Assembly: GCA_019694575.1 (NCBI GenBank)
Contig: JAIBBR010000030.1
Coordinates: 1-42,895, forward strand
From: Myxococcaceae bacterium
Lineage (GTDB): Bacteria > Myxococcota > Myxococcia > Myxococcales > Myxococcaceae
Length of the DNA: 42,895 nucleotides
Reading direction: 5' to 3'
The notes under the pieces were generated by a model. That model saw only the letters and a program-made list of their open reading frames with translations. It was not told the origin of the DNA and made no database searches. Below are positions 1-7,901 of this stretch, piece after piece (position 1 is the first letter of the stretch; each line of letters starts with the position of its first letter). A program made the translations under genes and the position numbers.

Positions 1-2
1 CG

Positions 3-134
3 CCTTCGCTCGCTGCGCTCGCTTCGGCGGGGCGACCACTACCCACGCGCATCATCAACGGCTACAACACGTCCGCCGCCATCGGCGTCGACATCAACCG
101 TGTCTACGAGATCGGATCAGGCCCACTTCTCTGA
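3..134 (+). CDS. C-terminal end of a possible unidentified protein (partial)
   Basis: An open frame enters from the left edge and ends at TGA 132-134. Its last part reads TRIINGYNTSAAIGVDINRV and continues for nine residues to the stop. The first dozen or so residues come from a low-complexity CG-rich stretch (bases 1-37), so only the second half looks protein-like. I do not recognise the family. A strong hairpin begins 27 bases after the stop, where a terminator would lie, which weakly supports a real gene end. It could also be chance. Confidence 0.25.
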   Translation, partial: PSLAALASAGRPLPTRIINGYNTSAAIGVDINRVYEIGSGPLL

Positions 135-160
135 CATCCCGCATGGGAGTGGGCTGTTGC

Positions 161-229
161 CTCAAGCCTCAAGGTGCGTGCTGATAATGGCTGCCAGTGC
201 ACGAAACAGCACGCACCTTGCCGCTTGAG
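161..229. repeat. long inverted repeat (22-base arms, 25-base loop)
   Basis: The left arm (161-182) and right arm (208-229) are reverse complements. There is a 7-base outer stem (CTCAAGC/GCTTGAG), a 2-base mismatch, then a 13-base perfect inner stem (CAAGGTGCGTGCT/AGCACGCACCTTG). The loop is 183-207. No T-run follows, so it is not a textbook intrinsic terminator. It lies between the possible gene ending at 134 and the 3' end of the minus-strand gene ending at 418, so it could serve as a bidirectional transcript end or be a palindromic mobile repeat. Confidence 0.7.
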
Positions 230-374
230 CGAGAACGTGAACCAGCCAGCCCGAGCAAAGCCACAAAACGGCACCCCAGAAGCGCACTTCGGCCCTGGCG
301 CACACGCTCATGCCAGTTGCGAAACACGCTCTCTGCCCGTTTTGTCATCTGAAAAAACAGAAAATGGAAAAGTC

Positions 375-413
375 GGCGCCGTCGCCGAACGACAATATGT
401 AAAGTCTGACACC
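375..413 (-). repeat. 39-bp dispersed repeat, copy 1, behind a stop codon
   Basis: This 39-base stretch matches 3048-3086 at 37 of 39 positions. On the minus strand it starts with GGTGTCAGACTTTACATATT and continues into a small GTCG/CGAC hairpin. It begins 4 bases after the stop codon of the TPR gene (418-420). The second copy sits in the same orientation 3 bases after another stop codon. GTCAGACTTTACAT-type sequences are, as I recall, common around REP-associated (RAYT, IS200-like) transposases. No transposase is present here, so that link is inference. Confidence 0.75.
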
Positions 414-417
414 TGCT

Positions 418-1359
418 TCACTTCATTTCAGCGTGCGCCTGATGAACGAAGCGCCCTCCGGGAAAGCGCACCAGGTACCGGGCCAAGTCAGCGTTGCCGC
501 CCGCGCGATCTCCGCTGCGCACCCGCGCGATGCCACGGCCCACCAGCGCTCGCTCGAACAAGTCGAGAGAACCTTCGGCCGAGCGCACCGCGCCATCAAA
601 CGCCACGCTCGCTTCTGGGTAACGCTCTTCACGCAAAAGCAGCTCACCCTGCACCACGCGCAGCTCGGGCGCACGCGGCATGCCTTTGAAATTGTCTACC
701 GCCAACAAGTCGAAGACTTTCAGCGCCTCTTCTTTGCGGTCTAACGACAACAACGCATCGAGCTGCACCGAGCGTGCATCGCGCTCGAGCTTGCCGGTGG
801 GAAAACGCGCGAAATAGCCATCGAGCGTCGAGAGCGAACCCTTCGCATCGAGCTCGCGCCGTAACAGCCGCATGGCCATGCCCAGCAGCCGCGACTCTTC
901 GAGCAGTGAATCGCTTTCTGAGACCGGCTCGGGAGCGACCGCGGCAACCGGCGGCGCCACCGCCTTCGCCACCGCCCGCTTTGGCTTGGGCTTGACCGCC
1001 ATTTCACACGGCGCACGTTCTACCGGCCCCACATGAAGCACTGGTAACACCGTGGGCATCGGCTCTACCGACCACGGCGCCACACGCGGCGACGGTGCTT
1101 CTGCATTTGCCCGCGCGAGCCAATGGTACCCACCCGCGCCGAGCAAAATGAACAGCAGCGCCGTGGGTACGGTTGACGTCACCCAGCTCCACGGCCCCCC
1201 AGTGACGGGCACCATGCCCAGTTGCGCACGCACCTGGGCCAAGGCGCTCGCACTCAGCCCCTGCGCCGGGCCCATTGCCCGTGACCATTCACCTGCGATG
1301 CGCGTCGCTTCGTCAGCCGGCGTGGCCTCTTCAGCCCAACGTTTGACGGGAGCAATCAC
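418..1359 (-). CDS. membrane-anchored TPR-like protein, probable anti-sigma or sigma-partner protein
   Basis: This protein has 313 residues. It begins with GTG 1357-1359, which overlaps the TGA of the upstream ECF sigma gene, so the two are translationally coupled. Residues 1-59 are a probable cytoplasmic segment, a single transmembrane helix follows at about 60-81, and a Pro/Ala/Val-rich linker at about 85-145. The C-terminal half (about 150-313) is helical and resembles TPR or BamD-like repeats, with pieces such as REERYPEASVAFDGAV. A short cytoplasmic N-terminus, one membrane span and position directly after an ECF sigma gene fit an anti-sigma factor. I see no clear zinc-binding HxxxCxxC motif, so this would not be a classical ZAS-type anti-sigma. 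The function is inferred mainly from context. Confidence 0.75.
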   Translation of the reverse strand: MIAPVKRWAEEATPADEATRIAGEWSRAMGPAQGLSASALAQVRAQLGMVPVTGGPWSWVTSTVPTALLFILLGAGGYHWLARANAEAPSPRVAPWSVEPMPTVLPVLHVGPVERAPCEMAVKPKPKRAVAKAVAPPVAAVAPEPVSESDSLLEESRLLGMAMRLLRRELDAKGSLSTLDGYFARFPTGKLERDARSVQLDALLSLDRKEEALKVFDLLAVDNFKGMPRAPELRVVQGELLLREERYPEASVAFDGAVRSAEGSLDLFERALVGRGIARVRSGDRAGGNADLARYLVRFPGGRFVHQAHAEMK

Positions 1360-1925
1360 GGCCCACGCTCCTTTTCCAGCAGCACCTGCATGCGTTTTAG
1401 AAAGTCAGCCCGCGCCCGATGCACCCACACCCACACCGTGGCGGGCTTGGCGCCCAGCAGCGCTCCAATGTCTTCGCCCGACATCGCTTCGAGCTCGAAG
1501 AGCACCAGCACCGTGCGGTACTTCTCGTTCATGCCGTCGAGCACCCGGTAAAAGCGTTCTTGGCTCTGCCGCTGCGCCAGTGCTTCATCGGCAGACAGGG
1601 CGTTGCTCGGCAATTCGCCCGCTACGTCATCACCCGAGCCTTTGAGCCAACGGCGAAAACGTTCGCGCCGGCGCCGGTGCCGCACGGTGTTCTGGGTGAT
1701 GCGAAAGAGCCAGGTGGTGAGCTTACCGGTGCGTGGTTTCCAGCCCGGTAGCTCTTGGTGAACAGTGAGAAACACTTCTTGCAGCACGTCTTGCAACTCG
1801 ACTTCCGGGCCTCCCAGGCGCGCCGCCCAACGCAGCACGTCTTTGGAATGCAGGCGAAAAACGTCGTCGAGCGTCAGTGGCGCCGCGCCGGTTTGGGTCA
1901 TCGTTTGGGCAAGCGCTTCGGCCAT
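1356..1925 (-). CDS. ECF-family RNA polymerase sigma factor
   Basis: This 189-residue protein has the two-domain layout of ECF (sigma-70 group 4) factors. Region 2 spans about 24-90, with the helix around DVLQEVFLTVHQEL, the TWLFRITQNTVRHRRRR segment and a basic tail. Region 4 spans about 125-178, with a helix-turn-helix in MSGEDIGALLGAKPATVWVW followed by HRARADFLKRM. It would direct RNA polymerase to a small regulon, probably including itself and the exported protein upstream. Its stop overlaps the start of the membrane-anchored TPR gene. A CTGTTAGGAA motif occurs about 117 bases before the start codon and again in front of the 2141-2980 gene. The signal sensed is unknown. Confidence 0.92.
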   Translation of the reverse strand: MAEALAQTMTQTGAAPLTLDDVFRLHSKDVLRWAARLGGPEVELQDVLQEVFLTVHQELPGWKPRTGKLTTWLFRITQNTVRHRRRRERFRRWLKGSGDDVAGELPSNALSADEALAQRQSQERFYRVLDGMNEKYRTVLVLFELEAMSGEDIGALLGAKPATVWVWVHRARADFLKRMQVLLEKERGP

Positions 1926-2041
1926 TACTGAGGTGCTCCGAAGCTGCTACCCATGCTGAACATTGTTTCGGCTCCCCAGCGGCCACCTTTGGGCCGATAC
2001 GCAACTTCGTTTAGGTTCTTCTCTTCAGCCGTACGGGTCGT

Positions 2042-2053
2042 AATTCCTAACAG
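2042..2053 (-). promoter_or_regulatory. possible ECF promoter element upstream of the sigma gene
   Basis: On the minus strand this reads CTGTTAGGAATT and is followed by ACGACC. It sits about 117 bases before the sigma-factor ATG. The same CTGTTAGGAA followed by a similar TTCGCCC occurs at 3002-3014, just upstream of the exported-protein gene. GGAA is a typical core of ECF -35 elements. I could not identify a matching -10 with confidence. Confidence 0.4.
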
Positions 2054-2140
2054 AGCCATGTGCGTGTGGTCATTTCGCGGCGGCCTGCACCCGTCTTACG
2101 GAGCACGCGGGCTTCGAAAAAATCAGCTGCGTCAAGCACT

Positions 2141-2980
2141 TCAGCCACTTCCCAGGCTGATGCCCCAGCAGAACGACACTTCGAACATGGGTGGTGGCTC
2201 ATTGCGCCATGGCGGCCACACCGAGCCGGTCACGCCCAGCCAAGGCCGCCACATGCGGCCAAAAATGACGCGCAAGCCGACCAGGGCGCCGGGGTCGAAG
2301 CGTGTGAACGTCGCAGGCGGGCCGACCATCGTGAGCGAGGTGCCAAGCAGAGCCAGGTGAGCATCGAGACGTACTTTGCTATCGACAAGACGAAACCGGG
2401 GCCCAATGCCCACTCCAACGCGTGGCCCTTCCAGTGCCAAGTACCCGTAGACCTCGATGCCCCAACGTGACTCTTCGAACATGTATGACATCGGCATCAC
2501 CGCGCCGCTCAACCCAAAGCGCCTCCATGACAGTGTCAGGCCGAAGCCCAGTTCGATGCCTGGCACCACGGCACGGCCAGCCGCGGCCTCCACCGGTTTT
2601 TCAGGAGCATGAGCCGCCTCGCTCTGGGGCGCCTCGGGAACTTCAGGCGCGCGTTCGGCGAACTCGGCTTCCCATGTGGCGAGCACCACGGCGGCAATTT
2701 CTGCCAACTCGCTGCACGAAGGGCGGGCACGAATCACCTTGGTCGCCAGCACCGTGCCAATGGCGTCACGCAAGGTGAGTTGCACTTCGCCAGCGCGTTG
2801 CTCGAGCGTGGCAGTGCGCGAAATGCCCAAATCGAGCGGTAGTAAGCCTTCAAGTTTGCTCGCCACTTCGCGCGGTGAGGGGCACGTGGTGCGACCCTCA
2901 ATGGTGAGCGTGGCACTGGCCATCAACAACACTGCTGCAATCACCACCGCGCACCTGCTCTTCACACCGGCCGAGAACAC
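2141..2980 (-). CDS. exported protein of unknown function, probable partner of the ECF sigma system
   Basis: The frame from ATG 2980 gives 279 residues. A GTG at 2965 would give a cleaner signal peptide (V/M-K-S-R-C followed by a hydrophobic run to about residue 27). The mature N-terminal part has two cysteines (C33 and C89) flanking a region that ends in a helix around AEIAAVVLATWEAEF. A Glu/Pro/Ala-rich linker follows (about 108-137). The C-terminal half alternates Gly and aromatic residues, as in outer-membrane beta structure (GIELGFGLTLSWRR, GVGIGPRFRL, WLGVTGSVWPPW). I do not recognise a named family. It lies 215 bases upstream of the sigma gene on the same strand and shares a candidate promoter motif with it. 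Confidence 0.75.
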   Translation of the reverse strand: MFSAGVKSRCAVVIAAVLLMASATLTIEGRTTCPSPREVASKLEGLLPLDLGISRTATLEQRAGEVQLTLRDAIGTVLATKVIRARPSCSELAEIAAVVLATWEAEFAERAPEVPEAPQSEAAHAPEKPVEAAAGRAVVPGIELGFGLTLSWRRFGLSGAVMPMSYMFEESRWGIEVYGYLALEGPRVGVGIGPRFRLVDSKVRLDAHLALLGTSLTMVGPPATFTRFDPGALVGLRVIFGRMWRPWLGVTGSVWPPWRNEPPPMFEVSFCWGISLGSG

Positions 2981-3001
2981 ATTCTCTAGCTCCGAAGGGC
3001 G

Positions 3002-3014
3002 AATTTCCTAACAG
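3002..3014 (-). promoter_or_regulatory. possible ECF promoter element upstream of the exported-protein gene
   Basis: On the minus strand this reads CTGTTAGGAAATT, followed by CGCCC. It lies about 22 bases before ATG 2980. If GGAA is the -35 core, transcription would begin near or inside the annotated start, which favours the GTG at 2965. The shared 10-base core with 2042-2053 suggests common control by the neighbouring sigma factor. Confidence 0.4.
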
Positions 3015-3047
3015 GTGAGGCACGTCGGTGGGAAACACGGCAAGCCC

Positions 3048-3086
3048 GGCACCGTCGCCAAACGACAATATGTAAAGTCTGACACC
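3048..3086 (-). repeat. 39-bp dispersed repeat, copy 2, behind a stop codon
   Basis: This matches 375-413 at 37 of 39 bases, in the same orientation. It lies 3 bases after the stop codon (3090-3092) of the Cys-rich lipoprotein gene. One of the two mismatches falls in the small hairpin loop, so the stem GTCG/CGAC is kept in both copies. Confidence 0.75.
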
Positions 3087-3089
3087 AGG

Positions 3090-3467
3090 CTACTTGCACC
3101 GCTCAGCGCAGACCGCGGGCTCTTGGGCGGGGTCGAGAAAGTCAGCGCAGCTCAAGGCGCTGCGGGCACTTGAGCAGTCTGCGGCTTTGAAGACATTGAA
3201 GGTCTTGCCCGCATTTTCACCGGTGCACAGCTCGTTCTCAGTGGTCTTCTCATCGCACTTGGCGAGCGCCGAAACTTTGGCGATGCAATCGTCGACCGAC
3301 GTGCCCCAGCCGCCTTTGAAGGCTTCTGAAGTCTTTACCGCGTCGCTCTGGCACTCGAACTGACGCTCACATTCGAGCTTAACGCCGCGTCTGCACAACT
3401 CAGGCGGAGGTGGAATGCAGCTGCTGAAAGCCAGGGCCAACGCCACGAAAGAGAGCAGGTTTTTCAC
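3090..3467 (-). CDS. small cysteine-rich lipoprotein
   Basis: This protein has 125 residues. The start is GTG 3465-3467, chosen because AAGGGAG lies 6-7 bases upstream. The N-terminus is a lipoprotein signal peptide (KNLLSFVALALAFSSC), with the lipid-modified cysteine at position 17. The mature part has many cysteines spaced through about 105 residues, including a closing CAERCK, which suggests several disulfides and a secreted, compact fold. No enzymatic motif is visible. Such small Cys-rich lipoproteins are common in myxobacteria, but I cannot assign a family. The gene ends directly before a copy of the 39-bp repeat. Confidence 0.8.
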   Translation of the reverse strand: MKNLLSFVALALAFSSCIPPPPELCRRGVKLECERQFECQSDAVKTSEAFKGGWGTSVDDCIAKVSALAKCDEKTTENELCTGENAGKTFNVFKAADCSSARSALSCADFLDPAQEPAVCAERCK

Positions 3468-3622
3468 GGCCTGCTCCCTTAGCGTGATTCGTCACCAAAC
3501 GTAAACGCGAGAAGGCGAAACGCTCGTCGTCCTTGGCGGGTGGCTCGAGACAGCCATTGTTCAACGGGCGCGATTTTTCGGCCCTGACGCCGCTTCGTGC
3601 GAAGCTTGAGACGGCGTGAACG

Positions 3623-5152
3623 ATGGCTGAAGACTTGAACCCAGAATGGTTGGTGTCGTTGGGTACCGCCCAGTTGGCAGAAGACTGGGCCACCTGCGTG
3701 CCGCTGTTGCGCGAAAAGGGTTTCGAAACCACCGCCGATGGTTTGAAAGCGTTGGCGCGGCTGCTCGACAAAGCCAACGGTCGCCGCACCGTGCGGGTGC
3801 TTGGCTTTCCCCAGGTGTTTTCTACCGCGCATGAAGCCGCCACCTCGCGCTGGGGCTTTTCATACGGCTACGGCGGCGTCGTCGACGACGAGCGTGAGCG
3901 CTGCACGGTGTGTCTGGTGTTTCGCCGCGGTGAAGCGGTGGTGCTGGGCATTGGCGAGTCGCGCGCGCGTGAGCCGCACCCCGGCCGGGTGTGGAGCGAA
4001 TTGATGCCTTGGTCTCCCCACGCGCCTGACAATTTGCCGCGGGTATTGGTGTGGGCCTCGTCAACCGCGCCTGACCGGTTGCGTTTCAAGTATTCGCCGC
4101 CGGCGCCTCCGACCGGGCGCAGCGAAGGCGGTGCGGGCCGGCTGGTGAATGCGATTCTCAAGTCGCCCGAAGACGACACCCCGCGGCTGGTGTACGCCGA
4201 CTGGCTCACCGAGCGCAATGACCCGCGCGGTGAATTGATTTCAGTGCAGTGTGCCTTGGCGCAGCTGCCCGAAGACGATGCCTCGGGCGCGGCGTTGAAA
4301 GAACGCGAGAAAACCTTACTCGCGACCCATTTATCGGCGTGGAAAGAGAGCCTCGGCCCCGGTGTCATCGAGCTGCATTTTCAGCGCGGTTTTGTCGAGC
4401 GGGTGGTGATTGACCCAGCGGTTTTTCTGCGTCAGACCTCGCGTCTCTTCGAGCACGAACCGGTGCGGCACTTGGTGGCACCCGCACTGCGCGCCCAAGA
4501 CGTCTCGGCCCTGGCCCACGCACCCTGGCTTTCGCAGCTGAAGAGCCTGGAGCTTTCAGCCCACCCCTATGTGGCGCCGCTCACCCCTGAAGCGTTCAGC
4601 CGCCTGCTCGAGTCGCGCGGGTTGCGTGGGTTGGAGCGTCTTTCGGTGCAGCAGCACCCCATCAGTGACTTGGGGCTCATGGTGCTTTCGCGCCAAGCGC
4701 CCGGCGTGCTGCCGTCGCTCAAAGAACTCGAGCTGATTGAAGCCGACATCACCGCCATTGGGGTCGAGGCGCTCGCCACGGTGCGCTGGTTCGGCCAATT
4801 GAAAAGGTTGGAATTGAAACGAAACAACCTGCGCAGCGTAGGCGTCGAAGCGCTCGCTTTCGCCTCGATGCGCGGCGAGCTTGTGCACCTGGGGTTAGAC
4901 GCGAATCTCATTTCTGACGACGGAGCGATGATTCTGGGTCAAGCGCCGCGGCTCGCCACACTCAAGTCGCTCGACGTGCAGCGCAACCACATTGGCCCGC
5001 GCGGCGCGAAGACGCTGCTCGATTCTCCCTATTTAAAAGCGCTCGACGTGCTGCAGTTGAATGGCAACCGCATGGGTGAAGCGGCGATGAAAATGTGGGT
5101 TGACCGCTTCAGGCTTGCTCCTCAAGTCGGCACACCAAACATAGAGTCTTGA
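3623..5152 (+). CDS. TIGR02996-domain protein with leucine-rich repeats
   Basis: This protein has 509 residues. Residues 1-165 are an N-terminal region I do not recognise (WATCVPLLREKGF, GFSYGYGGVVDDERERC). Residues 172-212 match the TIGR02996 repeat-companion domain (LVNAILKSPEDDTPRLVYADWL, then ERNDPRGELISVQCAL), which is known mainly from myxobacteria and planctomycetes and usually sits in front of repeats. Residues from about 305 to 500 are leucine-rich repeats of ribonuclease-inhibitor type, for example LKRLELKRNNLRSVGVEALA and LKSLDVQRNHIGPRGAKTLL. LRR proteins of this kind are thought to bind proteins. No signal peptide is seen, so it is probably cytoplasmic. The partner is unknown. 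It ends 49 bases before topA on the same strand. Confidence 0.88.
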   Translation: MAEDLNPEWLVSLGTAQLAEDWATCVPLLREKGFETTADGLKALARLLDKANGRRTVRVLGFPQVFSTAHEAATSRWGFSYGYGGVVDDERERCTVCLVFRRGEAVVLGIGESRAREPHPGRVWSELMPWSPHAPDNLPRVLVWASSTAPDRLRFKYSPPAPPTGRSEGGAGRLVNAILKSPEDDTPRLVYADWLTERNDPRGELISVQCALAQLPEDDASGAALKEREKTLLATHLSAWKESLGPGVIELHFQRGFVERVVIDPAVFLRQTSRLFEHEPVRHLVAPALRAQDVSALAHAPWLSQLKSLELSAHPYVAPLTPEAFSRLLESRGLRGLERLSVQQHPISDLGLMVLSRQAPGVLPSLKELELIEADITAIGVEALATVRWFGQLKRLELKRNNLRSVGVEALAFASMRGELVHLGLDANLISDDGAMILGQAPRLATLKSLDVQRNHIGPRGAKTLLDSPYLKALDVLQLNGNRMGEAAMKMWVDRFRLAPQVGTPNIES

Positions 5153-5201
5153 TGACACGTACTTGACGAACCGCGCCCTAACCTCATATCGAGCGCAACC
5201 C

Positions 5202-7901
5202 ATGGGTAAACCGCTCGTCATCGTCGAGTCACCAGCCAAAGCAAAAACGATCGGCCAGTTTCTGGGCGACAAGTTCAAAGTCATGGCTTCTATCGGCCAT
5301 GTGGTCGATTTGCCCTCGGGCGGTTTGGCCGTCGACGTCGAGAACGACTTCAAGCTCACCTACGAGGTCACCAAGAAAGACGTGGTGCGTGACCTCAAAG
5401 ACGCGCTCAAGGGCTCGAGCGAACTGTACCTGGCGACAGACGAAGACAGAGAGGGCGAGGCCATTGCCTGGCACTTGATGGAGCAGTTGAAGCCCAAAGT
5501 GCCGGTGAAGCGCATGGTGTTTCACGAAATCACCAAGCGGGCCATCGCCGAGGCGGTAGACCATTGGCGTGAGCTCGACCCGGGCTTGGTCGACGCGCAA
5601 GAAACGCGCCGCACGCTAGACCGTTTGTATGGCTATGAAGTGTCGCCGGTGCTGTGGCGCAAGGTGAAGACGGGCCTCTCGGCCGGCCGCGTGCAGAGCC
5701 CCAGCATTCGTTTGATTGTCGAACGTGAGCGCGAGCGCATGCGGTTTCGCAGCGTCGCCTATTGGGACATTTCGGCCCATCACCCCACCACGCCGGCGTT
5801 TTTCTCTAACCTGTTCACGGTCGAGGGCAAGCGCGTCGCGGCGGGCAAAGACTTCGATGAGAACGGCCAGCCCAAGAAAGACGTGTTGGTGCTCGACGAA
5901 GCCGGCGCCGACAAGCTGGTGGCGGGTTTAGAAGGGTTGAAGTTCAAAGTGGCGTCGCTCGATGAAAAGCCGAGCCGCAGCTCGCCCAAGCCCCCGTTCA
6001 TGACGTCGACGCTGCAGCAAGAAGCCGGGCGCAAATTGAACATGAGCGCGCAGCAGGTCATGCGCGTGGCGCAAGGGCTGTATGAACGGGGCTACATCAC
6101 CTATATGCGTACCGACTCGACCAGTTTGTCGGAGACAGCGCTCAACGCGGCGCGCACGCAAGTGAAAGAGCTGTTCGGCGAGAAATTTTTGCCCGCTGAG
6201 CCGCGCCTTTACGCGAAGAAAGTGAAGAACGCGCAAGAAGCGCATGAAGCGATTCGCCCTGCCGGTGAAGCGTTTCAAACGCCCGAGCAACTGTCGAAAG
6301 AGCTGCAGGCGGCTGAGCTCAAACTTTACGACTTGATTTGGAAGCGCACCGTCGCCTCGCAAATGGCCGACGCCACCGGCATGAGCCAGTCGCTCAAGTT
6401 GGCGGTGACGGCGAAGACGGGTGAAAAGGTAGAGTTTTCTGCCAGCGGCCGCACGATTGTGTTCCCCGGTTACTTGCGGGCGTACGTCGAAGGGTCAGAC
6501 GACCCCGAAGCCGAGCTCGATGACCGCGAGACGGTGCTGCCCACGTTGAAGGTGGGCGATGAAGTCGAAGTGACGGCGCTCGAGCCCAAGGGGCACACCA
6601 CCACGCCGCCCGCGCGTTACACCGAGGCATCGCTGGTGAAGAAGTTAGAAGAGCTCGGCATTGGTCGGCCTTCGACGTACGCGTCAATCATGGGCACGCT
6701 GCAAGCCAAGTACGTGTGGAAAAAAGGCTCGGCGCTGATTCCCAATTGGGAGGCGTTCGCCGTCGTCAATTTGATGGAAAAGCACTTTCAAGAGCTCGTC
6801 GACTACGCGTTCACCGCCCGTATGGAAGATGACCTCGACGAAATCGCCGGCGGGCAGGCGAAGAAAGTGCCGTACCTGAAAGAGTTTTATTGGGGCAGCA
6901 AGAAAGACGGCCGCGATGGTCTGCACAAGCAGGTCACCAGCCATATGGACCGCATCGACGCCGCCGCGGTGAATTCCATTTACATCGGTAAAGACACTGA
7001 AGGCGCCGACATCGTCGTCAAGCCGGGCCGCTACGGCCCTTATGTGAAGCGCGGAGAAGACACCGCCGCGGTACCCGACGCATTGCCTCCTGACGAAATG
7101 ACGCCCGAGCGGGCGCTCGCGTTGCTCAATGCCCCCAAGGGCGACAAACCAATTGGGGTAGACCCGGCAACCGGCTTGAACGTGTACGCGAAGTTGGGGC
7201 GGTTTGGCCCGTACGTACAGCTGGGCGAAATGAGCGATGACAGCAAGCCCAAGACGGCGTCGCTGTTTCGCACCATGTCGCTCGAGACGATGACGCTCGA
7301 CACCGCGCTGCAGCTGCTCACCTTGCCGCGCACGTTAGGCGTGGTCGACGGTGAAGAGGTGAAAGCGCACAACGGCAAGTTCGGCCCCTATGTCACGCAC
7401 GGCAAAGAGAGCCGCAACATGGGCATCGAGAACGAGCCCAAGCTGCTCACGCTGACGCTCGAAGAAGCGATAGAGATTTTGAAGCAGCCCAAGCAGTTTC
7501 GCGGCCGAGGTGCTCCCAAGCCACCGCTCAAGGTGCTGGGGCCCGACCCGGTGTCAGGCAAAGAAATGGTGCTCAAAGAAGGGCGCTTTGGCCTCTATGT
7601 CACTGACGGAGAAACCAATGCGTCGCTGCGCAAGGGCGACACGGTTGAATCGCTCACCCCCGAGCGCGCCGCCGAATTAATGGAAGCGCGCCGCGAGTAC
7701 ATTGCGTCGGGTGCCTCGCCGCGGGGCAAGAAGCCCAAGAAAGGGGCAACGAAGAAGAAGGCGGCGGCTGCAGACAAAGACAAGCAGGCCAAGCAAGCCA
7801 AGCAGGCGAAGGCCTCGGCGCCCAAGTCGAAGGGCAAAGCCACGCCGGCGGCGAAGAAAGGCAAAGGTAAGGTGGCGGCCAAGAAGAAGGGCCGTTCGTG
7901 A
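5202..7901 (+). CDS. topA: DNA topoisomerase I (type IA), TopA
   Basis: This enzyme relaxes negative supercoils through a 5'-phosphotyrosyl intermediate. I start it at ATG 5202, because the family begins with GKPLVIVESPAKAKTIGQFL; an in-frame codon at 5163 would add 13 unconserved residues. The protein then has 899 residues. The Toprim domain carries E9 and the acidic triad D80/D82/E84 in ATDEDREGE. The catalytic tyrosine is Y301 in GYITYMRTDS. The C-terminal region holds several topoisomerase C-terminal repeats (GRYGPYVKRGED, FGPYVQLGE, FGPYVTHGKE, GRFGLYVTDGE) in place of Cys4 zinc ribbons, then a Lys/Ala-rich tail of about 60 residues that probably binds DNA non-specifically. Its TGA overlaps the GTG of the next gene, so the two are likely co-transcribed. 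Confidence 0.97.
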   Translation: MGKPLVIVESPAKAKTIGQFLGDKFKVMASIGHVVDLPSGGLAVDVENDFKLTYEVTKKDVVRDLKDALKGSSELYLATDEDREGEAIAWHLMEQLKPKVPVKRMVFHEITKRAIAEAVDHWRELDPGLVDAQETRRTLDRLYGYEVSPVLWRKVKTGLSAGRVQSPSIRLIVERERERMRFRSVAYWDISAHHPTTPAFFSNLFTVEGKRVAAGKDFDENGQPKKDVLVLDEAGADKLVAGLEGLKFKVASLDEKPSRSSPKPPFMTSTLQQEAGRKLNMSAQQVMRVAQGLYERGYITYMRTDSTSLSETALNAARTQVKELFGEKFLPAEPRLYAKKVKNAQEAHEAIRPAGEAFQTPEQLSKELQAAELKLYDLIWKRTVASQMADATGMSQSLKLAVTAKTGEKVEFSASGRTIVFPGYLRAYVEGSDDPEAELDDRETVLPTLKVGDEVEVTALEPKGHTTTPPARYTEASLVKKLEELGIGRPSTYASIMGTLQAKYVWKKGSALIPNWEAFAVVNLMEKHFQELVDYAFTARMEDDLDEIAGGQAKKVPYLKEFYWGSKKDGRDGLHKQVTSHMDRIDAAAVNSIYIGKDTEGADIVVKPGRYGPYVKRGEDTAAVPDALPPDEMTPERALALLNAPKGDKPIGVDPATGLNVYAKLGRFGPYVQLGEMSDDSKPKTASLFRTMSLETMTLDTALQLLTLPRTLGVVDGEEVKAHNGKFGPYVTHGKESRNMGIENEPKLLTLTLEEAIEILKQPKQFRGRGAPKPPLKVLGPDPVSGKEMVLKEGRFGLYVTDGETNASLRKGDTVESLTPERAAELMEARREYIASGASPRGKKPKKGATKKKAAAADKDKQAKQAKQAKASAPKSKGKATPAAKKGKGKVAAKKKGRS

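Noticed and set aside
1-37. CG-rich simple sequence at the left edge as a repeat element
   Set aside because: It is short, sits at the edge, and resembles low-complexity coding sequence common in GC-rich genomes.
174-744. Open frames of 171 and 103 codons on the plus strand
   Set aside because: They overlap the 161-229 hairpin and run antisense to the membrane-anchored TPR protein gene. Their composition is Arg/Ala/Pro-rich, as expected of antisense frames in GC-rich DNA.
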